A DNA stretch of 64,000 nucleotides from CAVQMC01 sp963713505 (GTDB lineage: Bacteria; Bacteroidota; Ignavibacteria; Ignavibacteriales; Ignavibacteriaceae). Where the stretch lies: contig CAVQMC010000028.1 of assembly GCA_963713505.1 (NCBI GenBank), positions 1 to 64,000 on the forward strand, read 5' to 3'. The position numbers and the translations under genes were made by a program. Below, piece by piece: positions 37,258-46,965 of the stretch; within the stretch, counting starts at the first letter, position 1; every line of letters starts with the position of its first letter. The notes under the pieces are model-generated. The model searched no databases and was not told the origin of the DNA. It was given only the letters and a program-made list of their open reading frames with translations.

Positions 37258-37331
37258 GGGCCCATAGCTCAGTTGGTTAGAGCATCTGACTCATAATCAG
37301 AGGGTCGGTGGTTCAAGTCCATCTGGGCCCA
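37258..37331 (+). tRNA. tRNA with CAT anticodon (elongator Met or Ile2)
   Basis: The 74-nt tRNA folds with acceptor GGGCCCA/TGGGCCC, D arm GCTCAGTTGGTTAGAGC, anticodon arm TCTGA-CTCATAA-TCAGA (anticodon CAT) and T arm GGTGGTTCAAGTCCATC. It lacks initiator features such as an unpaired first base and three GC pairs in the anticodon stem. Elongator Met and lysidine-modified Ile2 cannot be told apart with certainty; the T arm and acceptor look somewhat more like Ile2. Confidence 0.88.
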
Positions 37332-37792
37332 CTAATCTAACTTGTTATGACACAATAAGTTAGAAGAAAAAGCAAATCGCTGTTTAAGTAGTAGTTTGTA
37401 TGGATTTATTATTAGAAAATGGGGAATTTTGCTTTAGGATTCCATTCGGAATATGAACCTATAAAAATATATTCAACAAAACACTTAAATTTCATAAAAA
37501 AAGAATATTCATATTAAAGTAAATATTCCATTTCAAGCTTTATTTATTTAAAATAACTAATCAAAGTAAATCAAATAAAATGTATCTTAAAACTATAATT
37601 CAGTAATTTTTGGTAAATATACATATCGTAATTTCACTTTTAAATTCACTAAAACTGCTATTTTATACTTCATTTATTAATCTTAATAAAAACATTTTTC
37701 TACCAATAAAAAAATTCTTTAAAAATATTATAAGAAATTCACTTTAATTTTATGCTAATAAATTGATTGTCCTTTTGTTGAATTAAAATGAA
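37332..37792. other. Intergenic stretch after the tRNA, no gene
   Basis: These 461 bases are very AT-rich. A hairpin (tctaacttgtt/aataagttaga) follows the tRNA, without a T run. A 32-codon frame from about 37418 looks like possible barrel-like debris but has no ribosome site. No other feature is seen. Confidence 0.4.
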
Positions 37793-38252
37793 ATGAATAT
37801 GACTGAAAGCGAACAAAATCAGATATTTTATAACTGGTTTAAAAAGTACAAAGGATTGCTCTCTATAGTCATACTAACTTATGCTTTTAATTTACATGAT
37901 CAAGAAGATTTATTCCAGGTAATTACAATACAGATTTGTAATTCTATTCCAAATTTCCTTGGCGAATCAGCTATTTCAACCTGGGTTTATCGGGTTTCAT
38001 TGTACACTGCAATTGCTTGGTCGAAAAAGAAAAAAAACATAACACTGGCAAACAACCATTGATTGAACTAGTCGGTTGTTGACTGAAATTCAGAAATTCA
38101 AGGACGATCGGATCGAATGGTTATACCGGCAAATTGAAAGATTAAATGAAATTGATAGTTCTTTTATTCTTCTATTACTGGACGGTTTCAGTTATAAAGA
38201 TATTGCTGAAATACTTGGAATTTCAGAAACCAATGTAGGTGTTAAGATTTAA
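37793..38252 (+). pseudogene. Decayed ECF sigma factor
   Basis: The first frame (37793-38062) matches sigma region 2, with NLHDQEDLFQVITIQI (2.2) and ISTWVYRVSLYTAIAW (2.3-2.4). The middle is interrupted by a stop and frame change near 38063-38078. A second frame from about 38076 then reads EIQKFKDDRIEWLYRQIER and DGFSYKDIAEILGISETN, the region 4 helix-turn-helix. Another shift follows at 38247-38250. The intact form would be about 165 residues. It directly precedes a membrane protein gene, the usual place for a partner. Confidence 0.7.
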
Positions 38253-38298
38253 TAAGATTAAAAAAAATTTATAAAAAAATACACATGAGTGTTTTTAA

Positions 38299-38883
38299 AT
38301 GGAATTTAAGGATTTGAAAAGAATCTGGGATGAACAAAACAATGAAAATCTTTTTATAATAAATGAATCAATATTGCACCGCCGAGTTATTCAAAATAAT
38401 ATTAAAATAAGACGAAAGATAAATGCATTCGAATGGACTGTTATTTTGGGATTGCTGGGGTTAAGTTTATTTGCTTTAATTGATGGAATACTTTACAATA
38501 AATTGTTTCAACTTATAGATGCGCTGATATTTTTAATAACTGCCGGTTACGTTTTCAAAAGCAGGCTTGATCGATTTAAAAATGAAGGCAAATCAAATCT
38601 TTCTCTATTAAATAATTTGGAAATGGCAATACGAAACATAGATCATCAAATCAAACGAAATAAAAGTTTTAGAAAATGGTTCATTTTACCTTTGGTTTGC
38701 GTAGCTATAATACAAATAATCTTTATCGAAAACGGCGGTATGTGGTGGTTGTGGATTTTAATTTTTGGTTCATTTGTTTATTCAGACTGGAGCATTAAAA
38801 AAGAATTGTACTCAAAGATTTTACCAAATAAAGAAGACTTAATAAATTTAAAGAAATTACTTCTAACGGATGAAAATATTTGA
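38299..38883 (+). CDS. Four-helix membrane protein, candidate sigma-factor partner
   Basis: The 194-residue protein has a charged cytoplasmic N terminus (MEFKDLKRIWDEQNNENLF), two hydrophobic spans at about 45-85, a basic loop, and two more at about 127-160. It follows the broken ECF sigma gene by 46 bases in the same direction. In Bacteroidota, ECF sigma factor genes are commonly followed by such small membrane regulators, so an anti-sigma or co-regulatory role is plausible. The frame is intact although the sigma gene is not. Confidence 0.5.
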   Translation: MEFKDLKRIWDEQNNENLFIINESILHRRVIQNNIKIRRKINAFEWTVILGLLGLSLFALIDGILYNKLFQLIDALIFLITAGYVFKSRLDRFKNEGKSNLSLLNNLEMAIRNIDHQIKRNKSFRKWFILPLVCVAIIQIIFIENGGMWWLWILIFGSFVYSDWSIKKELYSKILPNKEDLINLKKLLLTDENI

Positions 38884-39118
38884 AAGTTAAGTAAATTTTT
38901 TACTCCGGTAAATAAGATTGTTTTAAATTATTTAAATAGTTTCAGTAAATTAAAAATTTTTAGCAATTTAAATTCTTACAGATAGTTAAAAAGTGGAAAA
39001 GAAAATATCAAAATTAAATAGTTAGAAACCCTTTAAATAAGAGAAAAACAATTAACAACTATTTATTAATTTAAAATATAAATTGATTTTCAGCGAAATT
39101 AAGAATAAGGAGAGCTTT

Positions 39119-39856
39119 ATGAGTAATGGTTTTTATTTGATTACCGGTACTTCAAAAGGAATTGGAGAAGCATTAGCACAAAAAATTTTACAAGAAGGGA
39201 ACATAGTCTTAGGTATCTCAAGAAATAAATCTGAAAAACTTAATTCTCAAAAATATTTTCATTTATCTTATGATCTATCCGAGACATCCAGCTTTAATAT
39301 TATTTTAGAAAAAATTAATGAAATTATAGGAAAGCAAAATTATGATTTTGTATGTTTAATTAATAATGCAGCGGTGGTTCAACCATTGGGTCCAATTGAT
39401 AAATGTCCGCCAACCGAAATTGAATTCCATTTGAAGGTTGGTTTAGTTGCACCTATGCTTTTAACTTCTACGTTCATAAAAAGATTTCAAAATGAAAAGA
39501 TGCGAAAGAAAGTAGTTTTTATATCATCCGGAGCAGCTTTCAATCCTTTACCCGATCAAAGTATTTACTGCAGTTCCAAAGCAGGAATTAATATGCTTGC
39601 ACAATGTATCGGTTGTGAGCAAGATGATAAAGAGTTTGGATTTGAGATTAATTCGATCGGTCCAGGAATGGTGGATACTTCAATGCAATTAGCTGTACGT
39701 TCGAAGTCAAGCAAAGAATTTGCAATGGCAGATTATTTCAAAAAAGCATTTGAGGATGGTAAACTGCAGGAACCAATAATGGTTGCTGAAAAGATTTATA
39801 AAATACTTTTGAGCAAATATGAAAATGGAAAATATGTGAGCGTAAATGAAGTTTAA
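39119..39856 (+). CDS. Short-chain dehydrogenase/reductase, sepiapterin or benzil reductase-like
   Basis: This 245-residue classical SDR starts at the ATG that follows an aaggagag site (an earlier ATG-equivalent at 39083 lacks one). It has the cofactor motif TGTSKGIGEALA, NNAAVV, catalytic Ser in VFISSGA, and YCSSKAG supplying Tyr and Lys. The sequence LINNAAVVQPLGPIDKCP resembles the YueD/sepiapterin reductase branch, which reduces dicarbonyl or pterin ketones with NADPH. It stands alone, 235 bases after the membrane protein. The substrate is uncertain. Confidence 0.75.
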   Translation: MSNGFYLITGTSKGIGEALAQKILQEGNIVLGISRNKSEKLNSQKYFHLSYDLSETSSFNIILEKINEIIGKQNYDFVCLINNAAVVQPLGPIDKCPPTEIEFHLKVGLVAPMLLTSTFIKRFQNEKMRKKVVFISSGAAFNPLPDQSIYCSSKAGINMLAQCIGCEQDDKEFGFEINSIGPGMVDTSMQLAVRSKSSKEFAMADYFKKAFEDGKLQEPIMVAEKIYKILLSKYENGKYVSVNEV

Positions 39857-39992
39857 GTTTAGTTGAAGATTAGAATGAATCGACAAATAAATAAGAATAG
39901 AAGTTGGGAATGAGAGATTGGACTCGAATATTGGAAAACGGAAATATTGTAAGGAAGGTTGATGATGGAACGATTGAATGGATGAGTAGATT

Positions 39993-40025
39993 AAAGTTAA
40001 AGGCGGTTTGTTTCCAAACCACCCT
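39993..40025 (-). terminator. Terminator of katG
   Basis: On the minus strand, ggtggtttg-gaaa-caaaccgcc forms a 9-bp hairpin with a four-base loop followed by a T-rich sequence, 44 bases after the katG stop. Confidence 0.75.
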
Positions 40026-40066
40026 TAATATTAAATAAATATTTAACCTTTTCGGAAAATCCGAAA

Positions 40067-42262
40067 TTAAGCTAAATCAAATCTATCCAAATTCATTACT
40101 TTGTTCCATGCCGCGACAAAGTCATTTACAAATTGCTTTTTAGAATCTTCGCAAGCATAGAATTCAGCTAGAGCACGGAGCTCCGAATTAGAACCGAAAA
40201 CCAGATCGACTCTTGTACCTGTCCAATTAACTTTACCTGTCTTGCGATCACGACCTTCAAAAACATTTTCAGACTCAGAAACAGGTTTCCACTCAATTCC
40301 CATATCCAGCAGATTTATAAAGAAATCATTTGTAAGCTTTCCTGGATGCTTGGTGAAGACACCGTGCTTAGAACCATCATAGTTTGTTTTAAGTACTCTC
40401 ATGCCGCCCAAAAGAACAGTCATCTCAGTCGGAGTAAGTGTTAAAAGCTGTGCACGGTCAATCAACATTTCTTCTGCCTTTGTGTTGCGCACAGGTTTGT
40501 AATAATTACGGAATCCATCTGCATCCGGCCTAAGCCATCCAACTGATTCAACATCGGTTTGTTCTTCAGTAGCATCGGTACGTCCGGGGTTAAAAGGTAC
40601 TTTCACATCATAGCCAGCATCCTTCGCCGCTTTTTCAACAGCCGCACATCCGCCCAAAACAATTAAATCTGCAAGAGAAACCTGCTTTCCGCCTTTTTGA
40701 GAATTATTAAATTCTTTTTGAATATTTTGAAGTTTCTTTAGCACTTTTGTTAATTGAGAAGGGTTATTAACTTCCCAGTCTTTCTGGGGAGCAAGACGAA
40801 TTCGTGCACCGTTAGCACCGCCGCGTTTATCTGAACCGCGGAAAGTAGATGCCGACGACCAAGCAGTAAATACCAATTGGGATACGGTCAATCCTGAATC
40901 AAGTATATTGTTCTTAAGTTCTGTAATATCTTTGTTAGTGATCAGTTTATATTTAACTGGAGGAATAGGATCCTGCCAGAGTAGATCTTCTTCAGGAACT
41001 TCAGGTCCAAGGTAGCGTGTTTTAGGACCCATATCCCGGTGTGTTAGCTTAAACCAAGCACGAGCAAATGCATCTGCGAATTCATCGGGACTTTCATAAA
41101 AATGTTTTGAAATTTTCTTGTATTCGGGATCGACTTTAAGAGCTATATCCGTTGTGAGCATGATTGGTGCGTTTTTCTGATCAGGAATATGGGCGTCGGG
41201 AACAGTGCCATCGCCTGCTCCACCTTTTGGGGTCCACTGGTGTTTGCCTGCAGGACTTTTAGTAAGTTCCCAATCATATTTAAAAAGGTTTTCGAAAAAG
41301 CCCATATCCCACTTAATAGGATGATTAGTCCATGCACCTTCCAGGCCGCTGGTAATTGTATCTGGCCCCATACCGGTGCCAAAGCTGTTTGCCCAGCCGA
41401 AGCCTTGCATCTCAATAGGTGCTGCTTCCGGTTCCGGACCATTATGGTCTTCAGTAGCAGCGCCGTGGACTTTACCAAAAGTATGACCCCCTGCAATTAA
41501 TGCGACGGTTTCGTAGTCGTTCATGGCCATACGTTTAAATGACTGACGAATAAATTTTGCGGCTTTTTCTGGATTTGGTTCGCCGTTCGGTCCTTCCGGA
41601 TTAACGTAAATTAATCCCATATGGTCGGCAGCAAGTCGTCCTTCAAGATTTCCGTCGTCTTCATGCCGTTCATCTGCTAACCATTCGTGTTCAGGTCCCC
41701 AGTTGACGTCTTTTTCCGATTCCCATATATCTTCGCGTCCGCCACCAAAACCAAAGGTTTTAAAACCCATAGATTCCAATGCACAGTTACCAGCAAGTAT
41801 CATAAGATCTGCCCACGAAATTTTATTGCCGTATTTTTGTTTGATAGGCCAGAGTAAGCGGCGCGCTTTATCTAGGCTCACATTGTCTGGCCAACTATTA
41901 ACCGGAGCAAAACGCTGATTACCGTTACCTGCACCGCCACGTCCGTCGGCTACACGATAGGTACCTGCGTCATGCCATGCCATACGAATGAAAAGAGGTC
42001 CATAATGACCCCAGTCTGCAGGCCACCAATCCTGCGAATTATTCATTAATTTATAAAGATCTTCTTTCACATTCTTTAGGTTCAATTTTTTAAACTCTTT
42101 GGCATAGTTAAAATCCTTGCCAAGCGGATTAGATTCAGGTGAATGCTGACGAAGCATATCGAGGTTCAATTTATTAGGCCACCAATCACGGTTTGTCGTA
42201 CCACGGATTTCGCTGTGTCCTACAACCGGACATTTATTTTCATTATTATTTCCATTATCCAT
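40067..42262 (-). CDS. katG: Catalase-peroxidase KatG
   Basis: The 731-residue enzyme removes hydrogen peroxide using heme. The distal triad is intact in RMAWHDAGTYR (Arg93, Trp96, His97), and proximal His260 is in GGHTFGK. Tyr219 and Met245, 26 residues apart as in well-studied KatGs, allow the Met-Tyr-Trp adduct needed for catalase activity. N- and C-terminal peroxidase halves are both present at full length. The gene is divergent from oxyR with a 122-base gap, has a strong ggaggag ribosome site, and ends in a hairpin terminator. Its codon use and GC content are a little higher than its neighbours', which may reflect acquisition or expression level. Confidence 0.97.
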   Translation of the reverse strand: MDNGNNNENKCPVVGHSEIRGTTNRDWWPNKLNLDMLRQHSPESNPLGKDFNYAKEFKKLNLKNVKEDLYKLMNNSQDWWPADWGHYGPLFIRMAWHDAGTYRVADGRGGAGNGNQRFAPVNSWPDNVSLDKARRLLWPIKQKYGNKISWADLMILAGNCALESMGFKTFGFGGGREDIWESEKDVNWGPEHEWLADERHEDDGNLEGRLAADHMGLIYVNPEGPNGEPNPEKAAKFIRQSFKRMAMNDYETVALIAGGHTFGKVHGAATEDHNGPEPEAAPIEMQGFGWANSFGTGMGPDTITSGLEGAWTNHPIKWDMGFFENLFKYDWELTKSPAGKHQWTPKGGAGDGTVPDAHIPDQKNAPIMLTTDIALKVDPEYKKISKHFYESPDEFADAFARAWFKLTHRDMGPKTRYLGPEVPEEDLLWQDPIPPVKYKLITNKDITELKNNILDSGLTVSQLVFTAWSSASTFRGSDKRGGANGARIRLAPQKDWEVNNPSQLTKVLKKLQNIQKEFNNSQKGGKQVSLADLIVLGGCAAVEKAAKDAGYDVKVPFNPGRTDATEEQTDVESVGWLRPDADGFRNYYKPVRNTKAEEMLIDRAQLLTLTPTEMTVLLGGMRVLKTNYDGSKHGVFTKHPGKLTNDFFINLLDMGIEWKPVSESENVFEGRDRKTGKVNWTGTRVDLVFGSNSELRALAEFYACEDSKKQFVNDFVAAWNKVMNLDRFDLA

Positions 42263-42336
42263 TATAGACTCCTCCTATAGGTTATTACTTATTCTCTTTT
42301 ATTTTTTGAATATATAAAGTTATTATTTATTTTATA

Positions 42337-42351
42337 ATCAATCAAATTGAT
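42337..42351. promoter_or_regulatory. Putative LysR-type box between katG and oxyR
   Basis: The perfect inverted repeat atcaat-caa-attgat fits the T-N11-A rule for LysR-family binding sites. It lies 33 bases upstream of oxyR and between the two divergent genes. Two ctataat direct copies 21 bases apart (42357 and 42378) flank the region on the oxyR side. OxyR binding is inferred from position and symmetry only. Confidence 0.5.
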
Positions 42352-42384
42352 GTTTTCTATAATAATATAAATAAAATCTATAAT

Positions 42385-43320
42385 ATGAATTTACAGCAAT
42401 TAGAATACTTAATTGCGGCAGATAGTTACAGACATTTCGTAAAAGCAGCCGAAGCGTGTTCTGTCTCACAGCCCACATTGAGTATGATGATACAAAAACT
42501 TGAGGTTGAACTGGGTGTTAAAATTTTTGACAGGAGCAAACAACCGGTAGTTCCAACTGAAGCAGGTAAAGAAATTATTCACCAGGCAAAAATAATTTTA
42601 AAAGAAGCAGGAGCACTAAAAGAAATTGCCCGTTCATTAAAGGGCGAATTAAAGGGGGAATTAAAAATTGGGATTATACCAACAGTTGCTCCATTTCTAT
42701 TGCCGATTTTCTTAAAACAATTTTTGAAGAAATATCCGGACATAAAAGTAAAAATATGGGAGTTTACAACTGAGTATATTATTGAAAAACTGGAAAAAAA
42801 TATTCTTGATGTCGGAATTCTTGCAACACCTCTTAATAATCCTTCAATATTAGAACAGCCTTTATACAAAGAAGAATTTTTCGTTTATGCATCTAAAAAT
42901 GAAACTGTATTGAATAAAAAATATTTGCTTGCTGAAGATATTAATCTTAAACACTTGTGGCTTTTGGAAGAAGGACATTGTCTTCGTTCGCAAATAATTA
43001 ACTTATGTGAATTAAAAAAGAAAGAAGTTACGAACAACAATCTAGAATATGAAGCCGGCAGTATTGATTCGCTGATAAAAATGGTCGATCAATATGAAGG
43101 AATAACTATTCTTCCCGAATTAACTGTTAAGCATTTAAGTACAAAACAAAAAAATTATATCAGGGAATTTAAACCGCCTGTACCTGTGCGTGAAATTAGT
43201 CTTGTTACATACAGACATTTTGTTAAGACCAGAATGCTTGAAACTTTAAAACAGGAAATCGTTGAAAATGTAGATAAACATTTGTCGCATAAGAAGAAAC
43301 AGATGGTTATTGAGATTTGA
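42385..43320 (+). CDS. oxyR: Hydrogen-peroxide sensor regulator OxyR
   Basis: The 311-residue LysR-family regulator has an N-terminal winged helix (LEYLIAADSYRHFVKAAEAC, residues 7-26, then SVSQPTLSMMI). A linker helix and a substrate-type domain follow. The redox switch is conserved: GHCLR and NLCEL place Cys199 and Cys208 exactly where E. coli OxyR has its peroxide-sensing disulfide pair. It should activate katG when oxidised. It is transcribed away from katG with a shared control region that includes a T-N11-A dyad. The assignment is firm. Confidence 0.93.
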   Translation: MNLQQLEYLIAADSYRHFVKAAEACSVSQPTLSMMIQKLEVELGVKIFDRSKQPVVPTEAGKEIIHQAKIILKEAGALKEIARSLKGELKGELKIGIIPTVAPFLLPIFLKQFLKKYPDIKVKIWEFTTEYIIEKLEKNILDVGILATPLNNPSILEQPLYKEEFFVYASKNETVLNKKYLLAEDINLKHLWLLEEGHCLRSQIINLCELKKKEVTNNNLEYEAGSIDSLIKMVDQYEGITILPELTVKHLSTKQKNYIREFKPPVPVREISLVTYRHFVKTRMLETLKQEIVENVDKHLSHKKKQMVIEI

Positions 43321-43616
43321 TTCAAAAACTTTTTAATGTTGGAGCTAGAATCAAGTAATTTAATTTATAAGCTTTATTGTACTCAATCTCAGTTATGAAC
43401 CTAATAAATGATTTGAATAAATTAAATTAGAAATTGATCAATTTTTTGTTGAAGTATAAAAAATATAAAAATACGGTGATCTGTTAATAAACATTAATTA
43501 TATTTGTAAATGAAAGTATATGATTTTAAGGGGAATTGTATTTCAAGAATAAAATTCATTTAACATAATATTGAATTTTATTTATTACACACTAAATTTT
43601 ATATAAGGGAGAATAG

Positions 43617-44015
43617 ATGGCAAAGCTAACCCAGGAAATGAAAGATATGGTTTCTACCCAGCAATGTTTTATAGCTACTGTAAATGCGGACGGTACACCA
43701 AATGTTGCACCCAAACGTTCTACAAGAGTTTTAAACGATGATTCACTTATTTTTACAGAAGGAACCGGAGGCGCTACTTTTGAAAATATTAAAAGAGGTT
43801 CTAAGGTTTCTATTGCTGTTGTTAATCGTGAAATAGTTGATGGATACAGATTTTTAGGCGAAGCAACTTTACTTGACAGCGGGGAATTATATGAAACGGC
43901 TGTGGAAAACTCTGTTAAATTAGGAAGACCAAAGCCTTATGCTGTTGCGCTGGTAAATATTAATGAAATTCAATCGCTAAAACCAGGACCAAAAGCAGGA
44001 AAAAAAATAGCGTAA
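43617..44015 (+). CDS. Pyridoxamine 5'-phosphate oxidase-fold flavoprotein
   Basis: The 132-residue protein has the split-barrel PPOX fold, with CFIATVNADGTPNVAPKRSTR near the N terminus and FENIKRGSKVSIAVVN in the middle. Such small FMN- or F420-type proteins often act as general stress or reductase-like proteins; the substrate is unknown. A good aaggg-agaatag context precedes the ATG. It follows the oxyR unit by about 300 bases and has its own terminator, so it is probably a single-gene transcript. Confidence 0.8.
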   Translation: MAKLTQEMKDMVSTQQCFIATVNADGTPNVAPKRSTRVLNDDSLIFTEGTGGATFENIKRGSKVSIAVVNREIVDGYRFLGEATLLDSGELYETAVENSVKLGRPKPYAVALVNINEIQSLKPGPKAGKKIA

Positions 44016-44044
44016 ATCATAAAAAATTTTGTTTGTTAATTAAT

Positions 44045-44080
44045 AAGGGAATAAACTAAAGTATTTATTCCCTTTTTTAT
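44045..44080 (+). terminator. Strong terminator after the PPOX gene
   Basis: The arms aagggaataaa and tttattccctt form an 11-bp stem with an eight-base loop and are followed by ttttatttta. Confidence 0.85.
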
Positions 44081-44232
44081 TTTATGACAATTAATGATTT
44101 GATTAAAATTATTTTGTTTCATCTTAAATTATTAATCCACTAAAATTTCTCATATAAGTTTATGACATTTTTTTGACAATTATAAATTAAAGTTTCACTA
44201 AATATCCTTTAGAAAAATTAAGATAGATAAAC

Positions 44233-44963
44233 ATGATACTTAAATTTTTAAACTGGCTTTTGATTTATTTTATTATTGTTGAGCCTTCTTTATTAAACAC
44301 GGGATGCACATCATTTTTTCCTTCGGAAAAATGAAATGATTTAAATAATTACCTAAATCATAACGCTCTTATAATAGTTAAACTTAAGGATGAAAGTAAA
44401 ATAAAGGATAAAACCAATAATATATTTATCTAAAAAAAAGGTTCGGAATTTATATTTGGAGAAGGAAAGAGATATGATTATTTAGAAAAAAATTCATCAT
44501 ATTTTAATGGATTTTATACCTGCAGAAGATATTGAATCCGAAAGAATTCAGATCATACAATTAAACTTGCTTGCATTTATTCCGGATGAAGGACAGTACA
44601 AAAATTATAATTTGGAATGCAGATTTATTCCGTATTCGACCGTAAAAAAATTACGACTCATGGGTTTTATATACATCATTTAAAAATATATTTCACAAAT
44701 TCTTTAGATTTGATATTGCTTATGTAGAAATTGAAGAATTTGAATGGTTCCTAACCTCAATAGTAGTTACATTAAGCCTTGGTTTAATTTTATTTTATTA
44801 TTATCCGGTAAAGAAAAAAGTACCGGAAGCGGAGACTGAAATGACTCATTACTCTCAATACGTCCTGTCGAGGGAAGTTGTTCATGAGGATATATGTGAT
44901 CTTAGTGTAAGCTTGTGTATAGTAAATATTAAAACAAAAACACTAAGATCCACAAAGTTTTAA
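44233..44963 (+). pseudogene. Decayed lipoprotein gene with C-terminal membrane span
   Basis: A lipoprotein-like start (MILKFLNWLL, lipobox LNTGC) runs into a stop at 44332. Further pieces in other frames read on coherently: DLNNYLNHNALIIVKLKDES, GSEFIFGEGKRYDYLEKN, IPAEDIESERIQIIQLNL, and finally SIVVTLSLGLILFYYY, a membrane span with a long tail to a stop at 44961-44963. At least four frame changes or stops are needed. I read it as a truly broken gene for a protein of about 240 residues. The family is unknown. Confidence 0.5.
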
Positions 44964-44979
44964 ATTGAATTATACTCTA

Positions 44980-45975
44980 TTATTTCAAAAAATCATTAAC
45001 TGTTTTCATAAATAAATTCGGCTGATCTACAAAGGTCATATGACCGCTTTCGGGGAAAATAACAAGTTTAGAATCTTTTATTTTTTCATGCATTACTTTT
45101 GATAAAGAAGGATCGCATTCATCATGATCTCCGCATGTAATTAAAGTCGGTACGTGAATGGTTGCTAATCTATCCGTATATTCAACAGACTTTAAATTTC
45201 CATCTATTATATACTCGCCGTCCGAACCCCACATTTCTCTGTATAAATACCAGGACATGCTGCCGGAGGCAGGATCATAATTTGCATCCGGATGTTTTTG
45301 ATATAAATATGGAAAATATCCTTGTCCCCATGCAGCAATCATATATTCATTTGTGTATCTATTTTGTTCGTATGGTAATCCATTTCCATAGAGCCCGGCT
45401 TTTTCTAAAGAATCAATTTTTGCACGAAGTGAAGGATCCATATTTTCTTTTATTTTTACAAAAACATCATTCATAGCTTTTGTACTGGAAAAAGTACTGC
45501 ATAAAATTAAATGAGTTAGATTTTTTTGATATTTTAATGCATAAGCCTGGGCAAGTACTCCGCCGTATGAATGACCAAGCAGACTTATTTTACCAAGGTT
45601 TAAAGCTTTTCTAACAGCCTCAACATCTTCAACCATGTTTTCAACAGTATATTTAGTAACATCTTCTAATCTTTCAGAACGTCCGGAACCTCTTTCATCT
45701 ATAAAAATTAATTTGTGATTTTTTGCGAGAGGTATTAAATATGGAAGAAAATAATCGTGTGAAGCTCCAGGACCACCGTGAACAATCATTAAAGGTTTTC
45801 CTTGCCCGAATTCTTCATAGTAAATCATAACTCCGTTTGCATTTATGTAGCCCTGTTGAATATTATAAACATTAGAATTTTGGACTTTAGTTAGTTCAAC
45901 TGTAGTTGACATTTGAGCAGAAACAATTATTGAAAGTGAAAGGATAAAAAAAAGAGTAAAAAAATATTTTTTCAT
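44980..45975 (-). CDS. Exported alpha/beta hydrolase, prolyl iminopeptidase-like
   Basis: The 331-residue protein has a signal peptide (ending VSAQ) and the alpha/beta hydrolase fold. It shows MIVHGGPGASHDYF (oxyanion loop of prolyl iminopeptidases), the nucleophile elbow GHSYGG, TLITCGDHDECDPS for the acid, and the base His in ESGHMTFVDQP. The likely reaction is release of N-terminal proline or a related amide or ester hydrolysis outside the cytoplasm. It converges with the decayed lipoprotein gene. The enzymatic class is solid; the substrate is not. Confidence 0.85.
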   Translation of the reverse strand: MKKYFFTLFFILSLSIIVSAQMSTTVELTKVQNSNVYNIQQGYINANGVMIYYEEFGQGKPLMIVHGGPGASHDYFLPYLIPLAKNHKLIFIDERGSGRSERLEDVTKYTVENMVEDVEAVRKALNLGKISLLGHSYGGVLAQAYALKYQKNLTHLILCSTFSSTKAMNDVFVKIKENMDPSLRAKIDSLEKAGLYGNGLPYEQNRYTNEYMIAAWGQGYFPYLYQKHPDANYDPASGSMSWYLYREMWGSDGEYIIDGNLKSVEYTDRLATIHVPTLITCGDHDECDPSLSKVMHEKIKDSKLVIFPESGHMTFVDQPNLFMKTVNDFLK

Positions 45976-46287
45976 TGTATTTCTCCGGTTAAAAAATTTA
46001 ATGCAGTAATTTATTTAATAAGTTAAATTAAAAATATTAAATAATAAATTGGCATTGATTAAAACAGATAAAAAATCGTGAATTTAGATGAAAACATTGA
46101 AATTTATTTATTGCTAAAAAATTGTCAAAACCTTATTTTGTATAGGTAATTTTAATTGTGGGAAAAAATTGAAACTACTTCCAACATACAGGGAAATGAT
46201 GGGAGGGGAGAGCCTTGAATTTCAAATCAATTACTTTATAAAGAAGAATTAATCTCAGAAATCTAAAGAAAAGGGCAATAATTTATA
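45976..46287. other. Intergenic region between divergent genes
   Basis: These 312 AT-rich bases should hold the promoters for the hydrolase gene (minus) and the exported-protein gene (plus). An aagggcaata element precedes the latter. No gene, repeat or strong hairpin is visible. Confidence 0.4.
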
Positions 46288-46896
46288 ATGGTTAAAATTT
46301 TAGTAATAGTGATCTCATTATTCTTTATTGGAAATATTTATGCTCAAAATCTTAAAAAAGCATATGTTGATTCAACAGGAGAATTTCGATTAAATATTCC
46401 TTATGGATTTAAAATTAAAAAAAGATCCGGTTCTAATATAAGTGAAATTTATGATAAACATGGTAAATCATTTGCAAGTATTTATTTACTTAGATTGAGT
46501 AATATTTATCAGAAATATGATTTAAAGAATGAAAATAATTATCATGAATTAGTTAGAAAATGGATTCTAGAAACAATGAATGGATTTGAAATCAGAACAC
46601 CAGAATCTGAAGTTGATAACCAATTAGATAGTTTAATTGAATATCAAACATCAAACGGCATAAATCACTTTATTGCTTACCATAGGAGTAAAACTGTTTG
46701 GTATAATTCTAATAGAAATGATCTCTTTTTTGTTCAGCCGTATTATTTTGTTGAATTACTTAAAAAAAGTGATGGGATAATTTTAATGTTTATAAATTCA
46801 GACCAAGAGTTTAACACAGAAAAATTTGTACTTAATGATAAAAAGCAAATTCAAATGTTGAATATAATTGACACGGTAACTTTATTTAAAAATTAG
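46288..46896 (+). CDS. Exported hypothetical protein
   Basis: The 202-residue protein has a signal peptide ending in NIYAQ. A mixed alpha/beta domain follows with YVDSTGEFRLNIPYGFKIKK near the start, a layout seen in small exported proteins that resemble PsbP or DUF1795-like folds. No catalytic residues can be named. An aagggcaat element lies about 13 bases upstream of the ATG. It is followed by a HEAT-like gene 69 bases later. The family is not recognised. Confidence 0.5.
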   Translation: MVKILVIVISLFFIGNIYAQNLKKAYVDSTGEFRLNIPYGFKIKKRSGSNISEIYDKHGKSFASIYLLRLSNIYQKYDLKNENNYHELVRKWILETMNGFEIRTPESEVDNQLDSLIEYQTSNGINHFIAYHRSKTVWYNSNRNDLFFVQPYYFVELLKKSDGIILMFINSDQEFNTEKFVLNDKKQIQMLNIIDTVTLFKN

Positions 46897-46965
46897 GAAA
46901 TGACTTTTTTGATTTAATGGTTTGGAGAATGTAGCGGCAAAAAAAGTTATAAATAACATAATAAG

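Noticed and set aside
37336..37364. Hairpin after the CAT tRNA as a terminator
   Set aside because: The stem is good but no T run follows in either direction.
37418..37516. A 32-codon frame after the CAT tRNA
   Set aside because: No ribosome site, very AT-rich; at best debris of a barrel gene.
39910..40038. A 42-codon frame between the SDR and katG
   Set aside because: The sequence looks mildly protein-like, but it has only a weak purine stretch upstream and runs through the katG terminator hairpin.
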